Shown here: in pieces, positions 46,734 to 56,003 of the stretch
How the letters are laid out: the number at the start of each line of letters is the position of its first letter
Position numbering within the stretch: position 1 is the first letter of the stretch
Origin: Aestuariibacter sp.
Lineage (GTDB): Bacteria > Pseudomonadota > Gammaproteobacteria > Enterobacterales > Alteromonadaceae
Direction of reading: 5' to 3'
Length of the DNA stretch: 64,000 nucleotides
Assembly (NCBI GenBank): GCA_017794925.1
Contig: CP051238.1
Coordinates: forward strand, 2,165,138-2,229,137
The notes under the pieces: model-generated
What the model was told of the DNA's origin: nothing
Database searches by the model: none
The model's input: the letters and a program-made list of their open reading frames with translations, nothing else
Program-made: the position numbers and the translations under genes

Positions 46734-47564
46734 TTATTTTTTCAAACGAGAGCGTAGGCCTAGTGCAATCAGACCAAAAGCGAACAGTGCCAGACCTGTT
46801 GGAGCAGGAACTGAGATTTCGCGGGTGCTCAGACCAACAACGATGTTGTCGAACTCACCTGCAACACCACTGGTTTTAATAACTAATGTATCAAACTGCT
46901 CAGCGATTGAGAAATCGATGTTCACATAAACGTTCGAGCTAGGTGAAGACTGGTTACCAGACAGAGTGCCAGTTACCAGCTGAGAACCTGTGATTGACGT
47001 TACCAGGTTACCATCTGAATAGAACTCGAAATCGTTGTAAGTATCAATTGAACCCCAGTAGAAGCCCAGGTAAGTAATACCTAGCAGAGTATCTGCGCTA
47101 TACAGTGTTGTGTAGTAATTTAAAAGAGCAGTATAATCAAATACTGTAGTTGCAACACCTGAACCGTTGTTGGTCAGGTAGCCATAACACGTAGTATCGT
47201 TACGTGGCGCTGCTGCAACGTTTGAAACTGAACCTTTACGGATACCAACTTCTGATGGGTCTGCTGTAACAGCAACACCAACTGGGCCATTGTTCGCACT
47301 GTTTACAGAACATTCTTGCTCAAAACCAGCAACAGTGTAATCAGTAGACGGCGTGAAGCCAGAGTAGTTAGTCGCTTGGTCGAATGATTCGATGAAATAA
47401 TCGGCGGCTCCACCAGTCAGTGGATCGATGTACGTACTAGTCAGGCCTGAACCGTCGTTAGCTGTAACGCCACCGTAAGTGATAGTTGCTGCTTGAGTTG
47501 AAGAAGCAAAAGCCAGTGCAACCGTCAATGGTAATGCTTTTGATAAAATTGATAATGCTTTCAT
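46734..47564 (-). CDS. PEP-CTERM (PAP-variant) surface protein, paralogue 2
   Basis: This 276-residue secreted protein is very similar to paralogue 1 along its whole length. It has a signal peptide (about 1-25, ending TQA), four conserved-context Cys residues shared with the paralogue (EQECSVN, DTTCYGY among them), the block GITYLGFYWGSIDTYNDF, and the sorting signal VPAPTGLALFAFGLIALG then LRSRLKK. It is the likely partner substrate of XrtA. It has its own sigma-54 promoter and its own terminator. The tandem arrangement indicates gene duplication. Confidence 0.9.
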   Translation of the reverse strand: MKALSILSKALPLTVALAFASSTQAATITYGGVTANDGSGLTSTYIDPLTGGAADYFIESFDQATNYSGFTPSTDYTVAGFEQECSVNSANNGPVGVAVTADPSEVGIRKGSVSNVAAAPRNDTTCYGYLTNNGSGVATTVFDYTALLNYYTTLYSADTLLGITYLGFYWGSIDTYNDFEFYSDGNLVTSITGSQLVTGTLSGNQSSPSSNVYVNIDFSIAEQFDTLVIKTSGVAGEFDNIVVGLSTREISVPAPTGLALFAFGLIALGLRSRLKK

Positions 47565-47609
47565 TTGTACTGTCCTCTAAAATTTGAAAGTTACCGCACA
47601 AAAGATATT

Positions 47610-47624
47610 GCATCATGTGTGCCA
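47610..47624 (-). promoter_or_regulatory. Sigma-54 (-24/-12) promoter of PEP-CTERM paralogue 2
   Basis: On the minus strand TGGCACACATGATGCA matches the TGGCAC-N5-TTGCA consensus at all but one position, with GG and GC ten bases apart. The GC is 46 bases ahead of the ATG. PEP-CTERM genes in other bacteria are controlled by the PrsK/PrsR two-component system with RpoN, and this promoter fits that scheme. Confidence 0.82.
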
Positions 47625-47678
47625 GTTTTGAAAATATGTTTTAAAACAATTACTTGTGATATTTTTGCAATGTAAGGA

Positions 47679-47706
47679 AATGTCAGTTGTAAAGTTTTTT
47701 GACATT
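47679..47706. promoter_or_regulatory. Dyad upstream of the sigma-54 promoter, possible activator site
   Basis: AATGTCA (47679-47685) and TGACATT (47700-47706) form a perfect seven-base inverted repeat with a 14-base spacer, 55-83 bases upstream of the -24 element, a distance usual for an enhancer-binding protein. Whether PrsR binds it is inference. A shorter hairpin sequence, CTGAAAT-N5-ATTTCAG, lies further upstream at 47742-47760. Confidence 0.4.
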
Positions 47707-47824
47707 GTTTAGGCCTTAAATACAGATACAAGTACATCTGACTGAAATGATAAATTTCAGGAACGCCAATCCATTTTCAAAAGACCTGAATTTTGAGTTG
47801 AACATTTATTGAGCTAAATGTGGC

Positions 47825-48619
47825 TTACTTGTGCTGGATTTGCTTGTTAACCTGAGTCTGAATGTCTTTCAACATATACTTAAATCCGGGTGTCAGATTT
47901 TTTAACAGTAACTCAGCGTTGATATAATAAGGGGCGCGCTGGCCGTGATAATCAATCGTCGGCCCAATCTGTACAAATTTGATCCCGATAAAACGCATAC
48001 TACGAGCAAGTCTTGGTTCCATCATAACAAACGCGTGGCGAATGCCCTGACTCAAGGCCAGAGAGGCCGCCGTTAAATAAAGCCCAATCGCAATGAATGG
48101 GAAGCAGCGCAATTCGGTTTCTGAATACGTTGTTTCATTAATCGCACCTGTCGCGGCCCCAGCAAAATTATCCATGGCCCGTCGTCTGAATTGAGCAGGC
48201 ACTGCCAAGCGTGATATTTCACAGATTTCTTCGCGTTTAAAGTGTCCAGGCGTAAATTCCGGATGGGATATGGAGTGCAAGCAGAATTTTTCCAGTGGTA
48301 GTAACTCACCTTCATTCTTTGGGGTTACCAGTCTGACTGTTCCAGCGTAGGCCTTCGTATTCAGATGCTGAATCATGCAGTATTGCGACCAGGCGTCAAA
48401 GTCATCAGTTTCTTGACCGTTTTCTCTGATCGGTTCAAAAGCGAGTTCTTCACAATAGACATTGTGACGAATTTTATAGACTTCCTCACACAGAGGTTCT
48501 GTTTGCGCAATAACAGGCGAGAGAAAGGTTGAAAAGTGTTTTGAGATCGCATCAGCTTCCCGCAAGCGCTTGTATGCCTGCCATAATTTACCGATTTTTT
48601 TGCTCGTACTCTTAAACAC
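47825..48619 (-). CDS. PEP-CTERM/exosortase-associated N-acyltransferase (TIGR03694-like)
   Basis: This 264-residue protein resembles the GNAT/LuxI-related acyltransferase family found with exosortases: VYKIRHNVYCEELAFEPIRE (about 47-66) matches the acyl-homoserine-lactone-synthase-like N-terminal block, followed by YAGTVRLVTP and a block beginning CEISRLAVPAQFRRR (about 134-148). Members are linked to N-acyl amino acid synthesis. It might acylate an amino acid or the exosortase-released group. A weak -24/-12 sequence lies ahead of it at 48672-48686. The 260 bases after its stop contain the promoter of PEP-CTERM paralogue 2. Confidence 0.88.
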   Translation of the reverse strand: MFKSTSKKIGKLWQAYKRLREADAISKHFSTFLSPVIAQTEPLCEEVYKIRHNVYCEELAFEPIRENGQETDDFDAWSQYCMIQHLNTKAYAGTVRLVTPKNEGELLPLEKFCLHSISHPEFTPGHFKREEICEISRLAVPAQFRRRAMDNFAGAATGAINETTYSETELRCFPFIAIGLYLTAASLALSQGIRHAFVMMEPRLARSMRFIGIKFVQIGPTIDYHGQRAPYYINAELLLKNLTPGFKYMLKDIQTQVNKQIQHK

Positions 48620-48671
48620 ATTTACCTCTGACGTTGCGCGATACTACTGGTGGTATTTCTTATATTGAACG

Positions 48672-48686
48672 GCATACTGCCGACCA
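48672..48686 (-). promoter_or_regulatory. Weak candidate sigma-54 promoter ahead of the exosortase-associated acyltransferase
   Basis: On the minus strand TGGTCGGCAGTATGC has GG and GC exactly ten bases apart and the same ATGC -12 core as the two PEP-CTERM promoters, but the rest of the -24 element is off consensus. The GC is 53 bases ahead of the ATG. Chance matches of this quality are plausible. Confidence 0.35.
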
Positions 48687-48821
48687 ATGTTAAATAATAG
48701 TAGCACTCTTTTTAAACAAGTAGCTAAAAATCCTTCTTATACTTAGGACGCTTGAGTTATAACCCTAAGCAGGTTATCGCTTTAAATTACATTTACTTGA
48801 GTCAAAAGTGCGATCTGACAA

Positions 48822-49592
48822 CTAATCATCTCTTGCTCGCTCATAGAGCAAACCAAAATATTCATAGAGTGCTCGCTCAGTATGCTGAATGCTGTTGATG
48901 GAAGGTATATTTAATGTAATGTCATAAGTGGGCGGACTTAAATGCTCTACCGGTACAGGCTCCAATTGTGAAAAGCCTATCCGTTCTGCTATAAGCATTA
49001 ACCTTTGCATATGGGTAGCGGACGTGATCACTGCAATAGGTCGGTCTCCCGTAAATGCGTACAGTGCCTTCAGTTCTTCTTCTGTGTTGGTCCCTTTGGA
49101 AATAGCTATAACCGGTGAGTCAGTAATATGCTTTACAAAGCGTTTGGCTTCGCGTGCGTAGTCAATGTCGGGATCGTCAAGGAAATGCCCGGCGGAAACG
49201 ATAATAGTTTGCCCTGATATCCGTGCCATCATTGCTGTTTGAGTGAGCCGGGTGAGAGAGCAACGCGGCCACTGACTGACTTCGACAGTATCGACATCGT
49301 AAAAATAGCAGCCTGGCGTATATAAATAGTCTGCGCTTTTCCAATGTTCAGCCTGTAATTTTACAACAGGGTAATGGTATTCTAAATCGTGTAACAGGAA
49401 GTTACTGAATACATACTGGCTACTTATTAATAGCCATCCTATTCCGAACGCCGCTACTTTAATCCCGCAATACGTCTTCGGGCGTTTTAAATGGCATACG
49501 AGCGCAATAACGCATACTATAAAAAATAACACCAGTGGTGATAGCAGCAGTTTTACAGCATATTTTATAAAGCTTATTACAAGCGTTTCCAT
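48822..49592 (-). CDS. ElyC/SanA/YdcF-family (DUF218) membrane protein
   Basis: This 256-residue protein has two N-terminal hydrophobic segments (about 7-30 and 41-64) and a DUF218 domain: LYTPGCYFYDVDTVEVSQWP, IIVSAGHFLDD, and VITSATHMQRLMLIAERIGF, the last being the hallmark block of ElyC/YdcF proteins. Members affect envelope and lipid-carrier metabolism in E. coli. The usual LGGG near the domain start is replaced by TPGC here. It diverges from the protease gene; only 57 bases separate the starts. Confidence 0.82.
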   Translation of the reverse strand: METLVISFIKYAVKLLLSPLVLFFIVCVIALVCHLKRPKTYCGIKVAAFGIGWLLISSQYVFSNFLLHDLEYHYPVVKLQAEHWKSADYLYTPGCYFYDVDTVEVSQWPRCSLTRLTQTAMMARISGQTIIVSAGHFLDDPDIDYAREAKRFVKHITDSPVIAISKGTNTEEELKALYAFTGDRPIAVITSATHMQRLMLIAERIGFSQLEPVPVEHLSPPTYDITLNIPSINSIQHTERALYEYFGLLYERARDD

Positions 49593-49649
49593 GCAATGTG
49601 ACCTGAAAAATCCATGCTATCATCCTTACTAAAACGAACGGGACTTGCA

Positions 49650-50411
49650 ATGAAGAGATTGTGTTTTTTTCTATTATTTCTCAGCTTTGTTGCCAACGGG
49701 CAGGATGCAATTAACTGGGTGAGTGTTATTCAGAAGGTCAAACCTTCAGTGGTAGGTATTGGTTTGCATACCCCCATGAATGCACCGTCGAATCAACTTC
49801 AGGGCACGGGGTTTGTCATCGGTAATGGTAAATATGTGGCCACGAACTATCACGTCATTGCAGAGCCTCTGGATCCGGAAATTGTTCAGTACCGCGCAGT
49901 TTTTGTGGGTAATGCCAAAAATACTAAAACGTTGCGTACAGAAGTCGTAGGTATCGATCCCGTGCATGATTTGGCCATATTGAAAATTGATGAAACCTTA
50001 TCCCCACTTCAAATCGGAAGCGATGAGTATGTGCCTGATGGCACCATTATTGGCTTTACCGGCTTTCCAATTGGGGCCGTGTTGGGGCTTTACCCTGCTA
50101 CGCACCGCGGCATGGTCGCGGCTGTAACTCCAGATGCAATGCCTGCATATAACTCAACACAGCTTTCCATCAATATGCTGGACCGTCTTAAGCAGACGTT
50201 CATGATTTATCAATTGGATGCAACAGCTTATCCCGGAAACAGTGGCAGTGCTATGTACAGGGCTGATGACGGTGTGGTGATTGGCGTGATGAATAAGGTC
50301 TTTGTTGCTGAAGGGAAGGAAAATGTGCTTAGCAAACCTTCCGGTATTTCCTATGCCATTCCGGTTGTTCATTTGCGAGAGCTGGCGAAAAAATACAACA
50401 TCGACCTATAG
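49650..50411 (+). CDS. Secreted trypsin-like serine protease (S1C/DegP-like catalytic domain)
   Basis: This roughly 253-residue protein has a signal peptide (MKRLCFFLLFLSFVANG) and a chymotrypsin-fold domain with the triad His in ATNYHVIA, Asp in DPVHDLAILKI and Ser in AYPGNSGSAMY, the DegP/HtrA order. No PDZ domain follows, so it is a stand-alone protease domain. The ATG at 49650 is preferred to one 36 bases upstream because the signal peptide begins there and GGGA is seven bases ahead. It may act in periplasmic quality control. Its promoter must overlap the 5' end of the ElyC-like gene. Confidence 0.85.
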   Translation: MKRLCFFLLFLSFVANGQDAINWVSVIQKVKPSVVGIGLHTPMNAPSNQLQGTGFVIGNGKYVATNYHVIAEPLDPEIVQYRAVFVGNAKNTKTLRTEVVGIDPVHDLAILKIDETLSPLQIGSDEYVPDGTIIGFTGFPIGAVLGLYPATHRGMVAAVTPDAMPAYNSTQLSINMLDRLKQTFMIYQLDATAYPGNSGSAMYRADDGVVIGVMNKVFVAEGKENVLSKPSGISYAIPVVHLRELAKKYNIDL

Positions 50412-50609
50412 ACATTGTAAATAGAAATTAACCAAAGTGATAATCTTCATAAAGCATTCACAGAGCTTAGCTGGTAAAGCCCTCGGACTTAGTTTATCGT
50501 CAGCGGTTAATGATGAGATGATTACCCTTTGTGAAAAAAATGTCGACTGTGGCGCGCATTTTACTAGCCGTGCTATTAGAATAAAGGCATTAAATATCAG
50601 GAGTTTATA

Positions 50610-51626
50610 ATGAAAGTGCTCGTGACCGGAGCTGCAGGTTTCATTGGCGCGGCAGTAAGTAAGACGCTTGCAACCAGGGGAGATACCGTAATTGGTATCG
50701 ATAACCTGAATGATTACTATGATGTAAACCTGAAACTGGCGCGGTTGAAAGAGCTTGATGAGAGCAGTTTCACTGGAGAGTTTGATTTCATCAAGTTAGG
50801 CGTAGAAGACCGGGAAGGCATGGAGGCGTTGTTTGCTTCACAGCAGTTTGACTGTGTCGTGCACCTGGCAGCACAAGCGGGTGTTCGCTATTCGCTGGAA
50901 AATCCTCATGCGTATGTAGACTCCAATCTTGTTGGGTTTATGAATATTCTGGAAGGGTGTCGCCACAACGCCATCAAACACCTTGTCTATGCTTCCTCAA
51001 GTTCTGTATACGGGGCGAATGAAACTATGCCGTTCTCTGAATCGCATAATGTCGATCACCCGGTGAGTCTATATGCGGCTAGTAAGAAAGCGAATGAACT
51101 TATGGCACATACCTATAGCCACTTATATCAATTACCCACTACCGGTTTACGCTTTTTTACCGTTTACGGGCCTTGGGGACGTCCTGATATGGCACTGTTT
51201 AAATTTACCAAAGCTATGTTAGCGGGTGAATCGATTGACGTGTATAACTATGGTAATCATCGCAGGGACTTTACTTATATTGATGATATTGTAGAAGGTA
51301 TTATTCGAACATTAGACAATACCGCTACCGGTGATCCAAACTGGAGTGGCAGTGCGCCTAACCCTGCTACCAGTAAAGCGCCATTCAGAGTGTATAACAT
51401 TGGCGCTCAAAACCCCGTAAACCTGTTACATTTCATCGAAACATTGGAAAAAGCACTGGGTGTCAGTGCGGACAAGCGCCTGTTGCCAATGCAACCTGGA
51501 GACGTGCCGGACACCTACGCTGACGTATCCAGTCTGGTCGCAGATACCGGGTATCAGCCATCAGTCAGTGTTGAGCAAGGCGTTCAGGCTTTTGTTGACT
51601 GGTACCGCGAGTTTTACAATATATAG
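50610..51626 (+). CDS. NAD-dependent nucleotide-sugar 4-epimerase (UDP-glucuronate epimerase/CapI-like)
   Basis: This 338-residue SDR enzyme starts [20 protein letters not shown] (Rossmann GxxGxxG) and has [17 protein letters not shown], the catalytic SSSSVYG and YAASKKANE (Tyr-x3-Lys), and [20 protein letters not shown]. This pattern is shared by UDP-glucuronate 4-epimerases of capsule loci (CapI, LspL, WcvA). It would supply UDP-galacturonate or a related sugar to the polysaccharide, which fits a locus with an amidotransferase and a rhamnogalacturonan-lyase-like protein. AGGAG precedes the ATG. It stands alone, convergent with the patatin gene. Confidence 0.9.
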   Translation: MKVLVTGAAGFIGAAVSKTLATRGDTVIGIDNLNDYYDVNLKLARLKELDESSFTGEFDFIKLGVEDREGMEALFASQQFDCVVHLAAQAGVRYSLENPHAYVDSNLVGFMNILEGCRHNAIKHLVYASSSSVYGANETMPFSESHNVDHPVSLYAASKKANELMAHTYSHLYQLPTTGLRFFTVYGPWGRPDMALFKFTKAMLAGESIDVYNYGNHRRDFTYIDDIVEGIIRTLDNTATGDPNWSGSAPNPATSKAPFRVYNIGAQNPVNLLHFIETLEKALGVSADKRLLPMQPGDVPDTYADVSSLVADTGYQPSVSVEQGVQAFVDWYREFYNI

Positions 51627-51635
51627 TCAGTAGTG

Positions 51636-52484
51636 CTACATAGCTGACATTACCGGCCTCTCCAACCGTTGTAGCTTTGCGGGTAAAAAATTAATTGCTG
51701 TCTGATAGCCCTGTTGAAACAGGGCTTCTTTATCTGTTTCATTCATATCGAAATCCACGGACGATGCTGATCCCGTATTGATAACTAACGTGTTATGCCA
51801 ATGCTCAGCGTGCACGTATTCGCGTGAGAGTGCGGTCATAAAAGTGCGAATTAGCAAACCAATATATTGCGGCAGAATAAAGCGTTTAGGATTGAAAGGT
51901 TGTTCCCGGGCTTCGCTGCGAAGTCTGAAACACACATTGGGTGTGCCATCGCGTTGCCAATCCTGGAACAGGGCGTCTTCGGCCAATATCGCGCCATCTA
52001 CCAGCATATGCTTTTCGTATACCTTAAAACTGAATAGCAAGGGAATCGACATAGAGCAACGTACAGCATGAGATACGCGCATATCTGGTGTATGTTCCTT
52101 GTTGAATATGACAGGGCCGCCTCCATTGACATCAGTTGCCAGAATATTTAGTGGAATCGGAGCGTCAGCAAAGGTCATGCCTTCTATTTGTTTGTCCATC
52201 CAGCGCTCAAATTTCACACCAGACGACAGTCCACCGTAGCGAAGTAAACGAAAAATAGAAAAGTCCCTGAACTGTCTGAAATCCGTGTTCACCGCGAGGT
52301 TGTATAAATCAGTATTCGACATCCCGTAACTGTGTAGTGCAGCAACAATAGAACCGCCGGATATGCCAACCAGCGATGAAAACTGAACATTCAGGTCGCT
52401 CAGCGCTTTCAGGATGCCAATGTGTGCGAGCAGGCGGGTACCGCCACCGGAAAAAATAGGAACAATTTTGTTTACTGCTGGCAT
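51636..52484 (-). CDS. Patatin-like phospholipase
   Basis: This 282-residue protein has the patatin glycine-rich block FSGGGTRLLAHIGILKAL, the nucleophile elbow GISGGSIVAAL (Gly-x-Ser-x-Gly) and the catalytic Asp block VDGAILAED. It should be a cytoplasmic or membrane-associated lipid acyl hydrolase. No signal peptide is seen. It converges with the epimerase gene: only nine bases lie between the stops. The role in this strain is unknown. Confidence 0.9.
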   Translation of the reverse strand: MPAVNKIVPIFSGGGTRLLAHIGILKALSDLNVQFSSLVGISGGSIVAALHSYGMSNTDLYNLAVNTDFRQFRDFSIFRLLRYGGLSSGVKFERWMDKQIEGMTFADAPIPLNILATDVNGGGPVIFNKEHTPDMRVSHAVRCSMSIPLLFSFKVYEKHMLVDGAILAEDALFQDWQRDGTPNVCFRLRSEAREQPFNPKRFILPQYIGLLIRTFMTALSREYVHAEHWHNTLVINTGSASSVDFDMNETDKEALFQQGYQTAINFLPAKLQRLERPVMSAM

Positions 52485-52632
52485 TCACTCACCTGTGTTG
52501 TAAGCCGCTATGAGCTTAGTTGGAAGCATAAAACGCGTTAGTTTCCGCAAGGTCAGGAGTTAATGAAATTTCATCACTCTCTAATGAGCATATACCAAAA
52601 ATGGGGTTTATCGAGTGAAAACACAGAGATAA

Positions 52633-52676
52633 TAAAAAAGCGGGCCTTATTTCATACTATGGAATAAGGCCCGCTC
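52633..52676 (-). terminator. Rho-independent terminator of glcB
   Basis: A 13-base perfect stem (AGCGGGCCTTATT at 52639-52651 with its complement at 52663-52675) is followed on the minus strand by TTTTTTATT. It lies 27 bases after the glcB stop and should end the malate synthase transcript. Confidence 0.93.
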
Positions 52677-52702
52677 CGAAATACAGAGTAAGAAAGCGGA
52701 TA

Positions 52703-54877
52703 TTACTGGCTGCGAAGCGCGGCTTTCATTTCCTTACGCTTTTGATGCAGTAGGGGCTCTGTGTAGCCGTTGGGCTGCTCTTTGCCTTTAAATATTAATT
52801 CACTTGCGGCCTGGAAGCCTATTGATGCTGCAGTGTCTGGTGTCATTGGAATATATTCCGCATCACCCGCGTTCTGCTCATCTACCAGTTTCGCCATACG
52901 TTCAAGTGATTCCTGAACCCGCGCCTCGGTAATCACGCCATGTGCCAGCCAGTTTGCCAGGTGCTGGCTGGATATACGCAATGTGGCGCGATCTTCCATT
53001 AAGCCTACGTTATTAATATCAGGTACTTTAGAGCAACCTACGCCTTGATGTACCCAACGCACAACGTATCCCAGGATCCCTTGAACATTGTTGTCGATTT
53101 CGCGCTGGATCTGCTCGTCGGTCAGCGTTGAGCTATCGTCAAGTAACGGGATAGTCAGGATGTCATCAATACCGTCGAATTTTTCAGCTGCCAGTGTTTG
53201 CTGTAAACCAAATACATCAACCTGGTGGTAATGCAGTGCGTGCAGGGTCGCTGCGGTCGGAGACGGAACCCATGCCGTATTTGCGCCCGCTTTCGGGTGG
53301 CCAATTTTCGCCGACATCATTTGTGCCATTTGATCCGGAATAGGCCACATACCTTTACCAATCTGCGCTTTACCTGACAGGCCACAACTCAAGCCTGTAG
53401 CGACATTGGCTTTTTCGTACGCCTGAATCCAGGCCATCGCTTTCAAACTGGCTTTGTCGGCAAAGGTGCCAGCCAGCATGGATGTGTGAATCTCATCACC
53501 CGTGCGGTCTAAAAAGCCGGTATTAATAAATACCGTGCGTTGCTTCGCTGCTGCTATACACGCTTTCAGGTTAACGCTGGTTCGGCGCTCTTCATCCATG
53601 ATCCCCATTTTCAGGGTGAAGGGCTCAAGACCGACGACTTCTTCAATCTTGCCAAATAACGCATTACTGAAGGCAACTTCTTCCGGGCCGTGCATTTTGG
53701 GTTTTACGATATAAATACTGCCAGTACGGGTATTCTTATATGGGCTGTTGCCCAACAAGTCGTGTTTGGCAATAAGCGACGTAATAACCCCATCCATAAT
53801 ACCTTCTGGCACTTCTTCACCATCGAACAGAATGGCGTCGTTTGTCATGAGATGGCCGACGTTGCGCACGAACATCAGGCTGCGACCAGACAAGGAGAGT
53901 TGTTCACCACTCGTGGTTTGATACTCGCGATCGGCGTTCATGCTACGGGTAAATGATTGGCCGCCCTTATTCATGGTGATACTTAATGAACCTTTCATCA
54001 AGCCAAGCCAATTTGAATACACCAGCGTTTTGTCTTCCGCATCCACTGCGGCAACAGAATCCTCACAGTCCATGATAGTAGTCAGTGCAGCTTCTACTAA
54101 AATGTCTTTTATCCCTGCCGGGTCAGTCTTACCAATAGGGTGATTGCTATCGATTTGAATTTCGAAATGTAATCCATTGTGCTCGAATAGCAGTGCGGTA
54201 GGGTCTTCAACAGATCCTTGGAAACCTTTAAATTGTTCCGGGCTCTGCAAGCTCACTGATTCGCCGTTATTCAGACTAACAGTGATCGTATTTCCCGCGA
54301 TACTGTATTTTACGGCATTTTCGTGACGACTGTTCGCTAACGGAAGTAAGGTATTCAGCCACTCGCGTGCAGTTGCAACTACTTTGGCGCCGCGGGTCGG
54401 GTTGTAGACACCGCTTTTCGTTGCGCCATCTTCTTCGCTGATAAGGTCTGTACCATATAGTGCATCATAAAGGCTACCCCAGCGTGCATTGGCTGCATTT
54501 AATGCGTACCGTGCGTTGTTAATCGGGACAACAAGCTGAGGGCCGGCCATCGTCGCCATTTCGGCATCTACGTTGGTTGTCTCGATATTAAAATCATCAG
54601 GCTCAGGTAACAGGTAACCAATGTCCTGTAGAAACTGCTTGTATTCCGGACCAGTAGCAGGTTTTTCTGACTGATGGTATTCATCGATTTGCGCTTGAAG
54701 ACTGTCGCGTTTTGCCAAAAGCGCTTTGTTTGGGGCAACAAACTCAGCAAGTACGGCTTCAAATCCCTGCCAAAATTCCGCAGCCTCGACGCCTGAGCCG
54801 GGCAGTGCTTGCTCGTTGATGAAGTTGTCGAGAACGGACGCAACCTGCATATGGCCACGTTGAATGTAATCCTGCAT
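52703..54877 (-). CDS. glcB: Malate synthase G
   Basis: This roughly 724-residue enzyme condenses glyoxylate with acetyl-CoA to give malate. Length and blocks are those of isoform [19 protein letters not shown], the [18 protein letters not shown] segment, [17 protein letters not shown] (catalytic region) and [15 protein letters not shown]. The ATG at 54877 has AGGGGA six bases ahead; an in-frame TTG 18 bases upstream is less likely. It shares a dyad element in its upstream region with aceA, the other glyoxylate-shunt gene. A strong terminator follows it. Confidence 0.95.
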   Translation of the reverse strand: MQDYIQRGHMQVASVLDNFINEQALPGSGVEAAEFWQGFEAVLAEFVAPNKALLAKRDSLQAQIDEYHQSEKPATGPEYKQFLQDIGYLLPEPDDFNIETTNVDAEMATMAGPQLVVPINNARYALNAANARWGSLYDALYGTDLISEEDGATKSGVYNPTRGAKVVATAREWLNTLLPLANSRHENAVKYSIAGNTITVSLNNGESVSLQSPEQFKGFQGSVEDPTALLFEHNGLHFEIQIDSNHPIGKTDPAGIKDILVEAALTTIMDCEDSVAAVDAEDKTLVYSNWLGLMKGSLSITMNKGGQSFTRSMNADREYQTTSGEQLSLSGRSLMFVRNVGHLMTNDAILFDGEEVPEGIMDGVITSLIAKHDLLGNSPYKNTRTGSIYIVKPKMHGPEEVAFSNALFGKIEEVVGLEPFTLKMGIMDEERRTSVNLKACIAAAKQRTVFINTGFLDRTGDEIHTSMLAGTFADKASLKAMAWIQAYEKANVATGLSCGLSGKAQIGKGMWPIPDQMAQMMSAKIGHPKAGANTAWVPSPTAATLHALHYHQVDVFGLQQTLAAEKFDGIDDILTIPLLDDSSTLTDEQIQREIDNNVQGILGYVVRWVHQGVGCSKVPDINNVGLMEDRATLRISSQHLANWLAHGVITEARVQESLERMAKLVDEQNAGDAEYIPMTPDTAASIGFQAASELIFKGKEQPNGYTEPLLHQKRKEMKAALRSQ

Positions 54878-54955
54878 AATAGTCCCCTGGATCAAAGAAT
54901 TTTCTACAGTGTAGAGGGTTAGCTGGTAATTTCTAAGTTTATGGTTTTTATTGTT

Positions 54956-54980
54956 GCCATAATTTACATGAATTATTGGC
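54956..54980. promoter_or_regulatory. Dyad element ahead of glcB, shared with aceA
   Basis: GCCATAATT and AATTATTGGC flank a six-base centre, forming an almost perfect inverted repeat with one extra T. The left half and centre (GCCATAATTT, then ATGAAT) recur at 58042-58059 ahead of aceA in the same orientation. The site is 79 bases upstream of the glcB ATG. The LysR regulator encoded between the two genes is a natural candidate to bind it. Confidence 0.6.
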
Positions 54981-55064
54981 GAGGGAGATGTTAGAATATT
55001 CTTCAGCCGGGTATAAGCAGTTTACCCGGCTGTTCAGGGAACATTAATTTACCAAGCCGTTAGG

Positions 55065-56003
55065 TTATTGCATATCAGCTGCCACTTCACCAATCAGACG
55101 ACGCAACCAAATATGACCAGCGTCATGATGAAGTAGGGCACTCCATGCCATTTTCAGCGCAATCGGAGGAATATCAAATGGCGGCTCGCGAAGAACAATG
55201 CTTGGATCGTCTTTAAATATTTTGGCTGCTTTACTTGGCAGGGTCGCGATCAGATTCTGGCGTTTCGCAATCTGAAGCGCTGCGTGATAATGACGGGTAA
55301 ATACACGAATATCACGCTGCTTGCCAATTTTAGTGAGTTCCGCATCTACCCAACCCAGTTTTTGTACTTCATTCGGATCAATACCCACCCCTACACCGAA
55401 GCCTGTTTTACTCACCCAGATATGTTGGGCTTTAAGATACGTTTCCAGATCATAATGACTGGCTAAAGGGTGGGTTTTGCTCATCACACAGGAGAACGTA
55501 TCATACCAGATGACTTTTTGATGGAATGATAAAGGCAATTCGTCGAAACGGTTTATTGCCATGTCGACCTTTCCTTGCTCAACATCGTGAAAGGTAACGT
55601 CACTTGGCGTGATTAAATCCAGTGTGATATTCGGGGCTGAGTCCGCAAGGCGACCGACCAGTTCGAGTAACAGCGTCGATTCGGCATAGTCACTGGTCAT
55701 AATACGGAACGTTCTTGCACTGGTGGCGGGATTAAAATCGGTTTCAGGCTGAATCGAGCTTTCCAATTTACTCAGTACATCACGAATGATGGGTTGGAGT
55801 TCCAGCGCGCGTTTTGTTGGGGTCATGCCATCGCTGGTTCTCACCAGCAACGGATCTTTAAACAAATCTCTAAGGCGTTTAAGGCCATTACTCATTGCAG
55901 GCTGTGTAATACTAAGTTGGTTCGCTGCCCGGGTGACACTGCCTTCTCGTAATAAAACGTCTAAATATACCAATAAGTTCAGGTCAACCTTTGCGATATT
56001 CAT
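55065..56003 (-). CDS. LysR-family transcriptional regulator
   Basis: This 312-residue protein has the N-terminal LysR winged helix: VDLNLLVYLDVLLREGSVTR then AANQLSITQPAMSNGLKRLR (about 6-45), with an effector domain after about residue 90. It lies between glcB and aceA, all three on the minus strand; the order in transcription is aceA, LysR, glcB. Control of the glyoxylate shunt is an inference from position and from the shared dyad. Members of this N-terminal type (SyrM/NodD-like MNIAKVDLNLL) usually bind dyad operators. Confidence 0.9.
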   Translation of the reverse strand: MNIAKVDLNLLVYLDVLLREGSVTRAANQLSITQPAMSNGLKRLRDLFKDPLLVRTSDGMTPTKRALELQPIIRDVLSKLESSIQPETDFNPATSARTFRIMTSDYAESTLLLELVGRLADSAPNITLDLITPSDVTFHDVEQGKVDMAINRFDELPLSFHQKVIWYDTFSCVMSKTHPLASHYDLETYLKAQHIWVSKTGFGVGVGIDPNEVQKLGWVDAELTKIGKQRDIRVFTRHYHAALQIAKRQNLIATLPSKAAKIFKDDPSIVLREPPFDIPPIALKMAWSALLHHDAGHIWLRRLIGEVAADMQ

